From the NCBI RefSeq assembly GCF_006861795.1, contig NZ_VDGH01000010.1, positions 1 through 63,133 on the forward strand: a stretch of DNA of 63,133 bases, written 5' to 3'. The notes beneath the pieces were generated by a model. It was not told the DNA's origin, did no database searches, and saw only the letters and a list, made by a program, of their open reading frames with translations. Origin of the DNA: Psychrobacillus lasiicapitis (GTDB lineage: Bacteria > Bacillota > Bacilli > Bacillales_A > Planococcaceae). Shown piece by piece: positions 26,749 to 36,962 of this stretch (its first letter is position 1; every line of letters starts with the position of its first letter). Position numbers and translations under genes: made by a program.

Positions 26749-27684
26749 ATGCCTCATGTGACGACAAAGGATATAAAAGAAAAGTTCAATCTTTCATTAG
26801 TAAGCGGGGAGGAAGGAATTGGACGCCACGTTGCAATTAGCGATATTTCTCGACCAGGAATTGAAATGGCGGGTTACTTCACACATTATCCATCCAATCG
26901 TATTCAACTAATGGGGAAAACAGAGATTTCGTTTTTTGCATTATTACCAGCGAAAGAAAAAAGCGAGCGAATGATGAAGCTGTGTGCATCAGATACACCA
27001 GTGATTATCGTTTCACATGGAATGGAAGTACCAGAAGAGTTAATCTATGCTTCCAATGCAAACTCAGTCCCTGTTTTAACGACGACTATGCCTACTACAA
27101 GATTTTCTAGTATGCTAACTAACTTTTTAGAAAGCATGCTTGCTCCTACAACAGCAGTACATGGAGTGTTAGTAGATATATATGGAGTCGGAGTCCTAAT
27201 TACTGGTAAAAGCGGTGTTGGTAAAAGTGAAACTGCTTTGGAATTGGTGAAAAAGGGACATCGTTTAGTAGCGGATGATTGCGTGGAAATTAGACAAGAA
27301 GGGGAAGATACGTTAGTTGGGAGTGCGCCTGCTTTAATCGAGCATCTTCTTGAAATTCGAGGGTTAGGCATTATTGATATTATGACGCTTTTTGGCGCAA
27401 GTGCCATTCGAAAATTTAAACGTATCACATTAGTTATCGAGCTTGAAATATGGGATGAGAAAAAGAAGTATGATCGATTAGGGCTTGAAGAAGAAAAAAT
27501 AGAAATTATTAATACAGCTATTACAAAGCTAACCATTCCCGTTCGACCAGGACGAAACTTGTCTGTAATTATTGAGGTAGCGGCAATGAATCATCGATTA
27601 AAACGTATGGGCATTAACGCAGCAGAAGATTTTGCCAAACGATTAGATGATGTAATAGGTCAAAACGGTGAAGCAAATTACTGA
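26749..27684 (+). CDS. hprK: HPr kinase/phosphorylase
   Basis: The product has 311 residues. The P-loop GKSGVGKS is at 153-160, His138 precedes it as in characterised HprK/P, and the family signature [11 protein letters not shown] follows near 203. The enzyme phosphorylates and dephosphorylates Ser46 of HPr and Crh, the signal for CcpA-dependent catabolite control. Crh itself lies at 43053. AAAGGAG precedes the ATG. It heads the hprK-lgt-yvoD-ppaX-yvoF cluster. Confidence 0.97.
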   Translation: MPHVTTKDIKEKFNLSLVSGEEGIGRHVAISDISRPGIEMAGYFTHYPSNRIQLMGKTEISFFALLPAKEKSERMMKLCASDTPVIIVSHGMEVPEELIYASNANSVPVLTTTMPTTRFSSMLTNFLESMLAPTTAVHGVLVDIYGVGVLITGKSGVGKSETALELVKKGHRLVADDCVEIRQEGEDTLVGSAPALIEHLLEIRGLGIIDIMTLFGASAIRKFKRITLVIELEIWDEKKKYDRLGLEEEKIEIINTAITKLTIPVRPGRNLSVIIEVAAMNHRLKRMGINAAEDFAKRLDDVIGQNGEANY

Positions 27685-27708
27685 GGAGTCAGTTGAAGGG
27701 AGTTACAT

Positions 27709-28518
27709 ATGAATTTATTACAAGCGATAGATCCGGTGGCTTTCTCATTAGGATCATTAGAAGTACGTTGGTACGGTATAATTATTGCGTTTGGCATAAT
27801 AATAGCTTTTTTAGTAGCACAAAAAGAAATGGTGAAACGCGGATTTCATCCCGATTATTTAACTGATTTACTTATTTGGGCTGTACCCATCGCGATTATT
27901 AGTGCTCGAATTTATTATGTTATTTTTAAGTGGGATTTTTACGGACAGAATCCTGGCAAAATCATTGAGATTTGGAATGGTGGAATCGCGATTCACGGTG
28001 CTTTAATCGGTGCTTTTATCACGGCTTACATTTTTACGAAAAAGAGAGGTACTTCTTTTTGGAAAGTGACTGATATTGTTGCACCGAGTATTCTAATTGG
28101 ACAAACAGTTGGACGCTGGGGAAATTTCATGAACCAAGAAGCACATGGTGGGGAAGTAACGAGAAGTTTTTTAGAAAATTTAAAGCTTCCTGAATGGATT
28201 ATCAATCAAATGTATATTGATGGTAAGTATTATCATCCCACTTTTTTATATGAATCGGTTTGGAATTTAATAGGAGTTATCATCCTCATTCTTCTGCGTA
28301 AAGTAAATTTACGTCGCGGAGAAATGGTTCTATTTTATTTAACATGGTATTCAGTAGGTAGATTCTTTATTGAAGGAATGCGTACAGATAGCCTTTATTT
28401 AATAGGAGATTTACGCCAAGCTCAGGTTATTTCATTAGTAACGATTGCCATTGCAATTATTTTGTTTGTATATAGAAGAATGACGGTTAAACCTGTCGTT
28501 CGATATCAGGATAAGTAG
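27709..28518 (+). CDS. lgt: Prolipoprotein diacylglyceryl transferase
   Basis: The product has 269 residues with about seven membrane spans. The Lgt signature [13 protein letters not shown] is present (about 140-152), as is the HGALIG loop with the essential His (about 97). It moves diacylglycerol from phosphatidylglycerol to the lipobox Cys of prolipoproteins. It lies 24 bases after hprK with AAGGGAG as ribosome site. Confidence 0.96.
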   Translation: MNLLQAIDPVAFSLGSLEVRWYGIIIAFGIIIAFLVAQKEMVKRGFHPDYLTDLLIWAVPIAIISARIYYVIFKWDFYGQNPGKIIEIWNGGIAIHGALIGAFITAYIFTKKRGTSFWKVTDIVAPSILIGQTVGRWGNFMNQEAHGGEVTRSFLENLKLPEWIINQMYIDGKYYHPTFLYESVWNLIGVIILILLRKVNLRRGEMVLFYLTWYSVGRFFIEGMRTDSLYLIGDLRQAQVISLVTIAIAIILFVYRRMTVKPVVRYQDK

Positions 28519-28535
28519 AGAAAGAAGGGAATTGT

Positions 28536-29474
28536 GTGGGGACATTAAAAAGGGGGCTTTTAGCAGGTCTAAAAACTACATGGACATTAAGTAAGGTCAT
28601 TTTTCCAATTACTTTAATCGTAGTTATTTTGCAATATACTCCTATTCTCCCATGGATAATCGATTTAATCTCGCCGTTTATGGGTCTACTTGGACTTAGA
28701 GGGGAGGCAGCTATTCCACTCGTTTTAGGAAATGCATTGAACCTCTATGCTGGTATAGCAGGAATTCTTTCGCTGGATCTAACGGTAAAAGAAGTGTTTA
28801 TATTGGCAACGATGTTGTCCTTTTCACATAATATCTTTATCGAAACAGGCGTTGCACTTCGAGTAGGAGTAAAGCTTTGGGTTGTTTTAGTCGTTCGTTT
28901 TGGATTAGCTATTTTATCGGCGATGGTTATAAATTTAGTTTGGCAAGGTGGCGGAGAAATCGCCAAGTATGGTGCTATTGCCAGTGCAGAAAAAATTCCT
29001 GATGGTTGGGGAGAGATTATTTTGCTTGGCTTGCAAAAGGCGACTTTTGGTGTCTTGCAACTTGCACTAATTGTTATTCCTTTAATGATTATTATTCAAG
29101 TGTTAAAGGACCGTAATTATTTGCAGAAGTTTTCCGAGAAGATTGCTCCGTTTACGAAAGTTATCGGCATTCAGCAGAATGCTTCATTGACGCTTGTTGC
29201 AGGGCTTACCATTGGTCTTGCATATGGTGCTGGCGTTATGATACAAGCAGTGCAAGAGGATGGAGTAAGTAAAAAGGATGCAACACTTGCCTTTATCTTT
29301 TTAGTGGCATGTCATGCTGTAGTGGAAGACACGTTAATATTTCTACCATTGGGAGTCCCCATACTACCTTTATTTTTAATAAGATTAGCGACAGCATTTA
29401 TATTGACGATAATTGTCGCTTATATTTGGCGTAGGGTGGAGCAAAGAAAACAAGAGGAAGTGGTAACGCTATGA
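28536..29474 (+). CDS. yvoD: YvoD-like membrane protein (nucleoside-recognition/Gate domain)
   Basis: The product has 312 residues and eight or so membrane spans in two similar halves (about 15-150 and 160-300). Each half has the Gate-domain look (LVLGNALNLYAGIAGI, then LVAGLTIGLAYGAGV). The transport role is unknown. Start GTG 28536 follows GAAGGGA, and its end overlaps ppaX (ATGA). The order lgt-yvoD-ppaX-yvoF is the same as in B. subtilis. Confidence 0.85.
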   Translation: MGTLKRGLLAGLKTTWTLSKVIFPITLIVVILQYTPILPWIIDLISPFMGLLGLRGEAAIPLVLGNALNLYAGIAGILSLDLTVKEVFILATMLSFSHNIFIETGVALRVGVKLWVVLVVRFGLAILSAMVINLVWQGGGEIAKYGAIASAEKIPDGWGEIILLGLQKATFGVLQLALIVIPLMIIIQVLKDRNYLQKFSEKIAPFTKVIGIQQNASLTLVAGLTIGLAYGAGVMIQAVQEDGVSKKDATLAFIFLVACHAVVEDTLIFLPLGVPILPLFLIRLATAFILTIIVAYIWRRVEQRKQEEVVTL

Positions 29475-30127
29475 AGGGAAAAGCCTATAAAGCATTATTA
29501 TTTGATTTTGATGGAACATTATTAAACACGAATGATCTTATTATCGAAAGTTTTTTACATGTTTTAGGAGAAAGATTTCCTGGGAAATATGATAGAGATA
29601 GTGTTTTACCATTTCTCGGACCCACTTTGCATGAAACATTCCATTCTATCAATCCGGAACTAACGGAATCACTTATGGCCGCTTATCGTGAATGGAATGT
29701 TAAGCATCATGATGATATGGTCGTACCGTTTGATGGGGTTGTCGAAACTTTGTACAAATTAAAAGAAGAAGGCTACAAACTAGCGGTCGTATCGACAAAA
29801 AGAAGAGAAATGATTGATAGAGGGATTAACCTGATGAAATGTGAGAATTTATTTGACACAATCATTGGTTTAGACGATGTTAAAAATGCGAAGCCAGATC
29901 CCGAGCCAATCGAACTTGCGCTTGAAAGACTTGGTGTTGGAAAAGAAGATGCATTAATGATCGGTGATAATTTACATGATATCGTAGGTGGACAAAGAGC
30001 GGGAGTAGATACAGCTGCTGTCGCGTGGTCTGTGAAAGGAGAAGCTTTTTTAGCGACTTACCTACCAACTTATATGATTCATCATATAAGTGAGCTTCTC
30101 GAAATTGCCAAAGGGCAGACGGTATGA
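29471..30127 (+). CDS. ppaX: Pyrophosphatase PpaX (HAD family)
   Basis: The product has 218 residues. HAD motif I is FDFDGTLLNTND (about 11-22), motif II is VVSTKR (about 104), and motif III/IV is KPDPEPIELAL...MIGDNLHDIVGG. In B. subtilis PpaX hydrolyses the pyrophosphate made by HprK/P during P-Ser-HPr dephosphorylation, which fits its cluster here. It overlaps both neighbours by four bases. Confidence 0.92.
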   Translation: MKGKAYKALLFDFDGTLLNTNDLIIESFLHVLGERFPGKYDRDSVLPFLGPTLHETFHSINPELTESLMAAYREWNVKHHDDMVVPFDGVVETLYKLKEEGYKLAVVSTKRREMIDRGINLMKCENLFDTIIGLDDVKNAKPDPEPIELALERLGVGKEDALMIGDNLHDIVGGQRAGVDTAAVAWSVKGEAFLATYLPTYMIHHISELLEIAKGQTV

Positions 30128-30633
30128 GGAGAACGGAAAGATATCCTGTAAGTGGGGCGAATTCGTTATGGCATGTATATGATACAGTTCCTTTTTGGAA
30201 AGTAGTGAAAAATTTTATTTTTATACAGGCAGCCAGATACTCTCCATTTTTAAGCTGGAAAAACTTTTTTTATCGTGTGTTTCTGAAAATGAAAGTTGGA
30301 AAAGAAACGTCTTTTGCCTTGATGGTGATGGTAGATGTCATGTTTCCAGAACGAATCAAAGTAGGGGATAACACGATAGTCGGTTATAATACAACGATAT
30401 TAGCACATGAATATTTGATCGATGAGTACCGAATCGGTGATGTAATTATCGGAGATCGTGTGTTAATTGGTGCCAATTCCACAATCTTACCCGGTGTTAC
30501 GATTGGAAATGACGCGGTCGTTTCTGCAGCGACTCTAGTGAATGCGGACGTTCCTGAAGGTTGTTTTGTCGGAGGCAATCCGATGCGTATTATTTATACG
30601 AAGGAACAGATGATGGAAAGAAATAATAAATAA
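30124..30633 (+). CDS. yvoF: YvoF-like hexapeptide acyltransferase
   Basis: The product has 169 residues. Repeated [LIV]Gxxxx hexapeptides (IKVGDNTIVGYNT, VIIGDRVLIGANSTILPGV, IGNDAVVSAATLV) form a left-handed beta helix from about 75 to 155, as in maltose O-acetyltransferases, ending GGNPMRII. The acceptor is unknown. It is the last gene of the hprK cluster, with a terminator 16 bases downstream. Confidence 0.9.
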   Translation: MRRTERYPVSGANSLWHVYDTVPFWKVVKNFIFIQAARYSPFLSWKNFFYRVFLKMKVGKETSFALMVMVDVMFPERIKVGDNTIVGYNTTILAHEYLIDEYRIGDVIIGDRVLIGANSTILPGVTIGNDAVVSAATLVNADVPEGCFVGGNPMRIIYTKEQMMERNNK

Positions 30634-30648
30634 CAAACAAAGCTATTC

Positions 30649-30675
30649 TTCATATGGAGGATAGCTTTTTTCTAT
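30649..30675 (+). terminator. Terminator after yvoF
   Basis: AAGCTAT and ATAGCTT arms around a CATATG-containing loop, followed by TTTTTTC. Confidence 0.8.
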
Positions 30676-30726
30676 AGAGCAAATACATTGTTTTTCTTAA
30701 TATTCTAAAAGGAACTAACGGATAGA

Positions 30727-30755
30727 TTGACGAAAAGAGTAATATAGGATAAAAT
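30727..30755 (+). promoter_or_regulatory. Sigma-A promoter of the his operon
   Basis: TTGACG and TAAAAT are separated by 17 bases and lie about 58 bases before hisZ. The leader is too short for a T-box. Confidence 0.7.
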
Positions 30756-30813
30756 TTATATAATTTAACATATTAGTACTCTAGCATGGTGAAGTTAAAT
30801 AAGGAGTGGTGAA

Positions 30814-31992
30814 ATGGGTAAAATTCAAATGTTCGAGAAACCGCTAGGAATGAGAGATTCATTTCCGGAAGTAAACGAACAAAAAGAATATATACGTTCA
30901 ACAGCAAGAAACTTTATACGAAACAAAGGTTATGATTTTATCAAAACACCTTCTGTTGAGTATTTTGAAACAATCGGAAAAGCTTCCGCAATTGATGAAT
31001 CTTCTCTTTTTAAACTAGTAGACAATCAAGGAGAAACGCTTGTATTGCGTCCAGACATGACGACTCCTATTGCAAGAATTGCAGCATCGAAGCTACTAAA
31101 AGAAAAAAATCCGTTGCGTCTTGCTTATTATGCAAATGTTTTCCGAGCACAGCAACGAGAAGGTGGTCGTCCAGCAGAATTCGAACAGCTTGGACTAGAG
31201 CTAATCGGTGATTTTAGTGCATACGGAGATAGCGAAATTATTCATACGGCAGTCGAGCTTGTTAAGGCGCTTGGGGTAGAAAGCTTTCGGATTACGATAG
31301 GCCACGCCGGTCTATTAACAGCCTTTCTAACGAATAATACGGATACAGTGCATCAAGTAGACGCGCTAAGACAGCTATTAGTAGAAAAAAACTTCGTAGG
31401 TTTCGAGCAGGAGTTAGACAATCTAGGCTTATTACAAGAACAAAAAGAGAATCTTACAAAGCTAATAGATTATACGATTGACTTTAAAGTATTTGAAAAC
31501 TTCCGAGCCTATTTAACGAATGAACAGCAATATTTGATCGATCAACTGGAGCAGTTTAAGCGCTTATTGGAACTTCAATTAAAAGATCCATCCATTGTCT
31601 CCTTCGATTTCTCTCTTGCTAGTCATATGAGTTATTACACAGGAATGTTATTTGAAATTTATGCGGCAGGAAGTGGTTTCCCAATTGGAAACGGTGGAAG
31701 ATACGATGAATTGTTCAGGCAGTTTGATGAGCAAGTAGGGGCTACGGGATTTGGTATACGAGTAGACAGACTTTTGGAAGTGTTGCCGAAAAGGGATGTC
31801 GAAGAAAAGCATACGCTTCTTTTATTTACAGAAGGTGCCTATTTGAAGGCCAATGTGCTGGCAGAAGCAAGAAGAAACAATGCGGAACGGGTAACGCTTC
31901 AATATATAGAGAGTGTTTATGAGTTGGATGTGTATAAACAAAGTTTTGATGAAGTATTAATTGTCTCAGAAGGTGGTTCTTTACGTGAATGA
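30814..31992 (+). CDS. hisZ: ATP phosphoribosyltransferase regulatory subunit HisZ
   Basis: The product has 392 residues, a HisRS-like protein without the anticodon domain. Class II synthetase motifs are seen as [11 protein letters not shown] (about 74-84), [20 protein letters not shown] (about 110-129) and GGRYDELF (about 290). It partners the short-form HisG to catalyse and regulate the first step of histidine synthesis. AAGGAGTGG precedes the ATG. Its end overlaps hisG by eight bases. Confidence 0.94.
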   Translation: MGKIQMFEKPLGMRDSFPEVNEQKEYIRSTARNFIRNKGYDFIKTPSVEYFETIGKASAIDESSLFKLVDNQGETLVLRPDMTTPIARIAASKLLKEKNPLRLAYYANVFRAQQREGGRPAEFEQLGLELIGDFSAYGDSEIIHTAVELVKALGVESFRITIGHAGLLTAFLTNNTDTVHQVDALRQLLVEKNFVGFEQELDNLGLLQEQKENLTKLIDYTIDFKVFENFRAYLTNEQQYLIDQLEQFKRLLELQLKDPSIVSFDFSLASHMSYYTGMLFEIYAAGSGFPIGNGGRYDELFRQFDEQVGATGFGIRVDRLLEVLPKRDVEEKHTLLLFTEGAYLKANVLAEARRNNAERVTLQYIESVYELDVYKQSFDEVLIVSEGGSLRE

Positions 31993-32614
31993 GTTAACAA
32001 TTGCAATGCCGAAAGGGCGTATTTTCGAAGAAGCATATGAATTATTTGTAGAAGCTGGGTTTGATCTTCCGAAAGAGATTAATGACTCTAGAAAGCTGAT
32101 TGTCGAGGCTCCAGAGGAAAGAATACAATTTATACTAGCGAAGCCAATGGATGTTCCAGTTTATGTGGAGCATGGAGTTGCTGATATCGGTATCGCTGGA
32201 AAAGACGTGCTATTAGAGCAGCTACGCGATGTTCATGAATTACTCGACTTGCATATTAGTAATTGTTATATTGCAACAGCAGGATTACCCAATACGATGA
32301 TGAACGAAATAGCACCAAGAGTTGCAACGAAATATCCTACAATTGCGACGAACTTTTATAAAGAAAAGGGAGAGCAAGTGGAAATTATTGAGTTAAATGG
32401 TTCTATTGAATTGGCGCCGATGATTGGATTAGCTGATCGCATCGTGGACATTGTTTCTACGGGCCAAACATTAAAAGAAAATGGCTTAGTCGAATATGAA
32501 AAAATTGTCGATATATCCTCTCGCTTAATTGTCAATCCTGTAAGCTACAGAGTGAAAAGTGAACGGATTCGTGCATTCGTTGCACAATTAAAAAACGAAT
32601 TGATCAAAAGGTAG
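31985..32614 (+). CDS. hisG: ATP phosphoribosyltransferase catalytic subunit, short form
   Basis: The product has 209 residues from GTG 31985, opening (V)[16 protein letters not shown]. The short form lacks the C-terminal regulatory domain and needs HisZ, present just upstream. The PRPP-binding loop [16 protein letters not shown] (about 156-171) is intact. AGAAGGTGG is the ribosome site. A longer frame from 31961 would lie inside hisZ and has no site. Confidence 0.94.
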   Translation: MNELTIAMPKGRIFEEAYELFVEAGFDLPKEINDSRKLIVEAPEERIQFILAKPMDVPVYVEHGVADIGIAGKDVLLEQLRDVHELLDLHISNCYIATAGLPNTMMNEIAPRVATKYPTIATNFYKEKGEQVEIIELNGSIELAPMIGLADRIVDIVSTGQTLKENGLVEYEKIVDISSRLIVNPVSYRVKSERIRAFVAQLKNELIKR

Positions 32615-32623
32615 GGGAGCCCT

Positions 32624-33907
32624 ATGAAAATAGAAAAGCTTACAAATGCAATTTCCTTGCAACGTTCTGTAGATCAAGCAAATGAAAATCACTTAGAGAC
32701 GGTGCATGAGGTAATTGAGCAAGTGAAACAAAAGGGAGACAAAGCCCTTTTTGCTTATACAGAAAAATGGGACGGCGCAAAACTAGCTTCTTTACAAGTA
32801 ACCAAAGAAGAAGTAGATGAGGCATACGCAAGCTTCGATCCACAATTGATTGAAGATTTAAAAGAAGCGGCTAACAATATCCGTTTATTTCACTCGCAGC
32901 AAGTACGACAAAATATAGATTTCCCACTAGCTAACAACTCTTATATTCAATATAAAATTTCGCCACTCGATGCAGTAGGGCTATATGTTCCAGGAGGCAC
33001 TGCAGCGTATCCTTCTTCCGTATTGATGAATGCAATCCCAGCGCTTGTAGCAGGTGTGAAACGGGTAGTAATTGTATCGCCACCATCAAAAGATGGCAAG
33101 CTACCGGCCTCTGTATTAGTAGCGGCACGTATTGCAGGGGTGTCTGAAATCTATAAGGTCGGAGGAGCACAAGCAATTGCTGCTCTAGCTTACGGAACCG
33201 AAACGATTAAAGCGGTGGATAAAATTACAGGTCCAGGCAACAGCTTCGTGGCACTTGCGAAAAGAGAAGTATTTGGAAAAGTTGCGATCGATATGATTGC
33301 AGGACCAAGTGAAATAGCGGTACTTGCGGATGAAACGGCATATGCAGACGAGGTAGCTTCGGATTTATTGGCACAGGCGGAGCATGACCGTTTTGCTTGC
33401 TCCGTGCTTGTGACAACGAGTGAAAAATTAGCAGAGCAAGTTGCAATAGAAGTGGAAAAGCAATTGAAAGAACTTCCGAGAGAAGAAATAGCAAGAGCAT
33501 CTATTGAGAATTTTGGATGTATTTATATTGCGGGGACATTAGAACAAGCTATAACCGCTATTAATGAGCTTGCACCGGAGCATTTAGAAATTATGACGGA
33601 GCATGCAGAAGCAATTTCCGAAAAAATCAATCATGCCGGCGCTATTTTTATCGGTAGATTTAGCAGTGAACCAGTTGGAGATTATTTTGCTGGTACCAAT
33701 CATGTGTTACCTACTAATAGCACAGCACGCTTTTCAAGCGGACTTTGTGTCGATGATTTTGTAAAGAAAACGAGCGTTGTCTATTATTCAGAAGAAATGT
33801 GGCAAGCGCAATATCCAAAAATCGCACGCCTTGCAAGACTAGAACAATTAGAAGGTCATGCACGTTCGGTCGAATCGAGAAGTTGGGAGAAGGGGGATTT
33901 AAATTGA
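32624..33907 (+). CDS. hisD: Histidinol dehydrogenase
   Basis: The product has 427 residues. The family signature is IDMIAGPSEIAVLADE followed by AQAEHD, with zinc-ligand and catalytic residues in the AEHD and ELAPEHLEIM segments (about 258 and 322). It oxidises histidinol to histidine in two NAD-dependent steps. It lies nine bases after hisG, and its stop overlaps the TTG start of hisB. Confidence 0.96.
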   Translation: MKIEKLTNAISLQRSVDQANENHLETVHEVIEQVKQKGDKALFAYTEKWDGAKLASLQVTKEEVDEAYASFDPQLIEDLKEAANNIRLFHSQQVRQNIDFPLANNSYIQYKISPLDAVGLYVPGGTAAYPSSVLMNAIPALVAGVKRVVIVSPPSKDGKLPASVLVAARIAGVSEIYKVGGAQAIAALAYGTETIKAVDKITGPGNSFVALAKREVFGKVAIDMIAGPSEIAVLADETAYADEVASDLLAQAEHDRFACSVLVTTSEKLAEQVAIEVEKQLKELPREEIARASIENFGCIYIAGTLEQAITAINELAPEHLEIMTEHAEAISEKINHAGAIFIGRFSSEPVGDYFAGTNHVLPTNSTARFSSGLCVDDFVKKTSVVYYSEEMWQAQYPKIARLARLEQLEGHARSVESRSWEKGDLN

Positions 33908-34500
33908 CAAATAAAAGAACGGCAAAAATAGACAGAATGACAAATGAAACAAAAGTGTGGGTTGAAATAGATTTAGATGGAGAAGGAAAAGCGGAAATTG
34001 ATACTGGCGTGCCATTTATGGATCATATGCTCGATCTATTTACAAAACATGGCTTATTTGACGCAACGATTAAAGCGAATGGCGATACACACATCGATGA
34101 CCACCATACAACAGAAGATATTGGAATCGTACTTGGTCAAGCGGTAAAAGAAGCACTAGGAGACAAAAAAAGCATCAAACGTTACGGAAATGCATATGTC
34201 CCAATGGACGATGCATTAGCACAAGTCGTAATTGATATTTCTAATCGACCACACTTAGAATTTCGCGCTCAATTTCCTACGCAAAAAGTTGGGAATTTTG
34301 ATACGGAGCTTGTGCATGAATTTTTATGGAAATTTGCACTGGAAGCACGCATGAATGTACATGTAATTGTACACTACGGAGTCAATACTCATCATATGAT
34401 TGAAGCTATTTTCAAGGCACTAGCTCGTGCAATTGATGATGCGATTACAAAAGATGAACGAGTGAAAGGTGTACCTTCCACAAAAGGACTGCTTACATAA
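33904..34500 (+). CDS. hisB: Imidazoleglycerol-phosphate dehydratase
   Basis: The product has 198 residues from TTG 33904. The metal-binding motifs DTGVPFMDHML, DDHHTTEDIGI and VHYGVNTHHMIEAIFK are all present. It is the mono-functional form of Bacillales. AGAAGGGGG precedes the start. The expected next gene, hisH, is absent: 271 non-coding bases follow before hisA. Confidence 0.95.
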   Translation: MTNKRTAKIDRMTNETKVWVEIDLDGEGKAEIDTGVPFMDHMLDLFTKHGLFDATIKANGDTHIDDHHTTEDIGIVLGQAVKEALGDKKSIKRYGNAYVPMDDALAQVVIDISNRPHLEFRAQFPTQKVGNFDTELVHEFLWKFALEARMNVHVIVHYGVNTHHMIEAIFKALARAIDDAITKDERVKGVPSTKGLLT

Positions 34501-34771
34501 GAAAAGCGGAATCGCCTATGTCTGCCCTGACAGGCAAATGGGGACGGGGTAGGTCTGCCAAGTGCGCCACATCGTGTGGCAAGGCAGACATGACCCGCAT
34601 CGTGCGGGCCCAGGAGGCAGCTCCCCAGCCACCACAAGCTATTTTGTTTGCGACGAGCTTGCGCAGGAGCAGCTTTTTCACATTTGACCACGAGGGGCAA
34701 CGTTCTTCTGCGACGAGCTGTGCGCAGGAGCAAGGCGCTGAAGACTAGACAGATTAATAGGGGGAAATAAA
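34501..34771. repeat. GC-rich multi-hairpin element occupying the hisH slot
   Basis: There is no hisH frame or remnant. Hairpins: GCCAC-ATCGT-GTGGC (34566-34580), CCCGC-ATCGT-GCGGG (34594-34608), GTCTGCC/GGCAGAC arms (near 34517-34590), and two copies of TGCGACGAGC...GCGCAGGAGC (34649-34670 and 34709-34731). The last motif and the ATCGT/ACGAT-loop hairpins also occur in the repeat at 10346-10661, so these belong to one family. The last 25 bases hold the hisA ribosome site AGGGGG. Confidence 0.75.
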
Positions 34772-35515
34772 ATGACGTTCATTCAAGTCTATCCAGCAAT
34801 TGATATGAAAGGCGGCAAATGTGTCCGTTTATATCAAGGAGATTATGAGCAAGAAACGATTTATGGTGATTCGCCATTTGATATGGCTAAAAAATTTGCA
34901 GATGAAGGAGCGACTTGGATTCATCTAGTCGATTTAGATGGCGCAAAAGATGGCGAAAAGATCCATGCCAATGAAGTGATTCGAATCGCTAAGGAGCTTC
35001 CTGTCAGTGTGCAAATTGGCGGGGGTATTCGTTCAAAGGAAGATGTCAGTTTTTATTTAACGAACGGAGTGACGCGTGTCATTATTGGAAGTCTTGCAAT
35101 AGCAAAGCCAGAGCTAGTAGTAGAATTGCTAGAAGAGTTTGGCGGTGACCGAATCGTTATCGGGTTAGACGCAAAAGATGGCATGGTAGCGACTCATGGT
35201 TGGTTAGAGACATCCTCCCAATCTGCAATAGAAGTAGGTCAATATTTTGCTTCCAAAGGGGCTAAGCATGTTATTTTTACAGATATTGCAACCGATGGAA
35301 CGCTTCAAGGGACAAATTTAAAAGCAAACAAAGAGCTTGCACAGGCAACAGGGTTATCCGTCATCGTTTCAGGTGGGATAAGCTCACTAGAAGATTTAGG
35401 AGAAGTAGCAAAACTGGCAAAGGATACGACAGTGCGTGGGGTTATTACAGGAAAAGCATTGTACAATAACCGGTTCACATTGACAGAAGCATTACAGGAG
35501 GTTACAAAATGGTAA
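34772..35515 (+). CDS. hisA: ProFAR isomerase HisA
   Basis: The product has 247 residues, a TIM barrel. The N-terminal catalytic Asp is in [14 protein letters not shown] (Asp11), and phosphate-binding loops are QIGGGIRS and [11 protein letters not shown]. It isomerises ProFAR to PRFAR, the substrate of HisF-HisH. It overlaps hisF by seven bases. Confidence 0.95.
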   Translation: MTFIQVYPAIDMKGGKCVRLYQGDYEQETIYGDSPFDMAKKFADEGATWIHLVDLDGAKDGEKIHANEVIRIAKELPVSVQIGGGIRSKEDVSFYLTNGVTRVIIGSLAIAKPELVVELLEEFGGDRIVIGLDAKDGMVATHGWLETSSQSAIEVGQYFASKGAKHVIFTDIATDGTLQGTNLKANKELAQATGLSVIVSGGISSLEDLGEVAKLAKDTTVRGVITGKALYNNRFTLTEALQEVTKW

Positions 35516-36264
35516 AGAAAATTATTCCGTGTCTAGATGTGAAAGACGGGCGTGTTGTAAAAGGAATTCAATTCGTTGGGCTAAGAGACGCTGGAGATCC
35601 TGCAGAGTTAGCTGCATTCTATGATAAAGAAGGAGCAGATGAACTCGTATTTTTAGATATTTCGGCGTCTGTAGAAGGTCGCGATACGATGCTAGAAGCA
35701 GTGAAAAAAACAGCAGCTCAAATTTCTATCCCCTTGATCGTTGGTGGTGGAATTCGTACTACGGAGAATATGAAACAACTGCTAGATGCAGGGGCAAGCA
35801 AAGTATCTATTAATAGTGCAGCAATAAGCAATCCTGCTGTTATTACAGAAGGAGCAAAAACTTTCGGTTCCAATAAAATTATCGCTGCTATTGATGTGAA
35901 GTGGTCGGAAGAAGAGCAGGACTGGTTCGTATACACACATGGTGGTCAAAAAAGAACGGACTGGAAAGCGGTAGACTGGGCGATAGAAGTAGAGAAGCTT
36001 GGAGCAGGGGAAATATTACTGACAAGCATGGATCGTGACGGGGAAAAGGATGGCTATGATATCGAGATTACAAAACGAGTAAAGGAAGCTGTTTCTATTC
36101 CTATTACTGCCAGTGGTGGAGCTGGAAATGTCGAACATATATTAGCGGCTTTTACAGAAGCAAATGCGGATGCAGCGCTTGCAGCTTCCATTTTTCATTT
36201 CAAAGAAACGAGTGTAGCTGAAGTGAAAAATTACATACGTGAAAGAGGAGTCGAAGTGAAATGA
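35509..36264 (+). CDS. hisF: Imidazole glycerol phosphate synthase cyclase subunit HisF
   Basis: The product has 251 residues, a TIM barrel with catalytic Asp11 in [15 protein letters not shown] and Asp130 in AAIDVKW. Phosphate loops are [12 protein letters not shown] and [11 protein letters not shown]. HisF normally receives ammonia from the glutaminase HisH; no hisH lies in this operon. It overlaps hisA and hisI by a few bases each. Confidence 0.95.
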   Translation: MVKKIIPCLDVKDGRVVKGIQFVGLRDAGDPAELAAFYDKEGADELVFLDISASVEGRDTMLEAVKKTAAQISIPLIVGGGIRTTENMKQLLDAGASKVSINSAAISNPAVITEGAKTFGSNKIIAAIDVKWSEEEQDWFVYTHGGQKRTDWKAVDWAIEVEKLGAGEILLTSMDRDGEKDGYDIEITKRVKEAVSIPITASGGAGNVEHILAAFTEANADAALAASIFHFKETSVAEVKNYIRERGVEVK

Positions 36265-36887
36265 CCAACTTAAAATATGATGACAATGGACTTATCCCAG
36301 TAATTGTACAGCATGCCATAACACGAGAAGTATTAACGCTAGCTTACATGAACGAGGAATCGTATAACAAAACAGTAGAAACAAAAGAAACATGGTTCTT
36401 CAGCAGAAGTAGACAGGAATTATGGCATAAAGGAGAAACATCGGGAAATACACAAAAAGTAGTATCTATTCGGACGGACTGTGACTCAGATGCTTTAGTA
36501 GTAGAAGTTTTACCTACTGGGCCTGCCTGCCATACTGGTCAGGATACTTGCTTCCACAATAGTTTAGATAAGTTTGACGAGACTGTTGGTTACAATGTAG
36601 TCACTTCACTTATTAATACGATTAAGGAAAGACAGCAAACAATGCCAGAAGGGGCGTATACGACTTATCTATTTGAAAAAGGTGTAGATAAAATTTGTAA
36701 AAAAGTTGGGGAAGAGTCTGCAGAAGTTATTATTGCTTCTAAAAACAATGATGCAGAAGAGCTAAAATGGGAAGCTGCTGATCTAATTTATCACCTGCTC
36801 GTCCTCTTACAAAATCAACAAGTCAGCTTTTATGATTTGCTACAAGTACTGCAAAAAAGACATGAAGAGAAAGCCGATAAAAAATAA
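36261..36887 (+). CDS. hisI: Bifunctional PR-AMP cyclohydrolase / PR-ATP pyrophosphohydrolase
   Basis: The product has 208 residues. The HisI domain (about 1-110) has TRSR-like [19 protein letters not shown] and the metal-binding [11 protein letters not shown] and CHTGQDTCF. The HisE domain (about 115-205) has [21 protein letters not shown] and the [10 protein letters not shown] helix. It catalyses steps two and three of the pathway and closes the operon. Confidence 0.95.
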   Translation: MTNLKYDDNGLIPVIVQHAITREVLTLAYMNEESYNKTVETKETWFFSRSRQELWHKGETSGNTQKVVSIRTDCDSDALVVEVLPTGPACHTGQDTCFHNSLDKFDETVGYNVVTSLINTIKERQQTMPEGAYTTYLFEKGVDKICKKVGEESAEVIIASKNNDAEELKWEAADLIYHLLVLLQNQQVSFYDLLQVLQKRHEEKADKK

Positions 36888-36916
36888 TACTTTATGATAT
36901 ACTGAAGATTATACTA

Positions 36917-36951
36917 ATAAGGAACGCTTTCGACGTTCCTTATTATTTTTC
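36917..36951 (+). terminator. Terminator of the his operon
   Basis: AATAAGGAACG and CGTTCCTTATT pair perfectly, followed by ATTTTTC. Confidence 0.85.
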
Positions 36952-36962
36952 GGAGGATTATC

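Noticed and set aside
34392..34748. Open frames on both strands in the hisB-hisA gap as a possible hisH remnant
   Set aside because: Their translations contain none of the HisH motifs (GMGNL, the GICLGMQ-type nucleophile loop or the HxE end) and follow the hairpin repeats.
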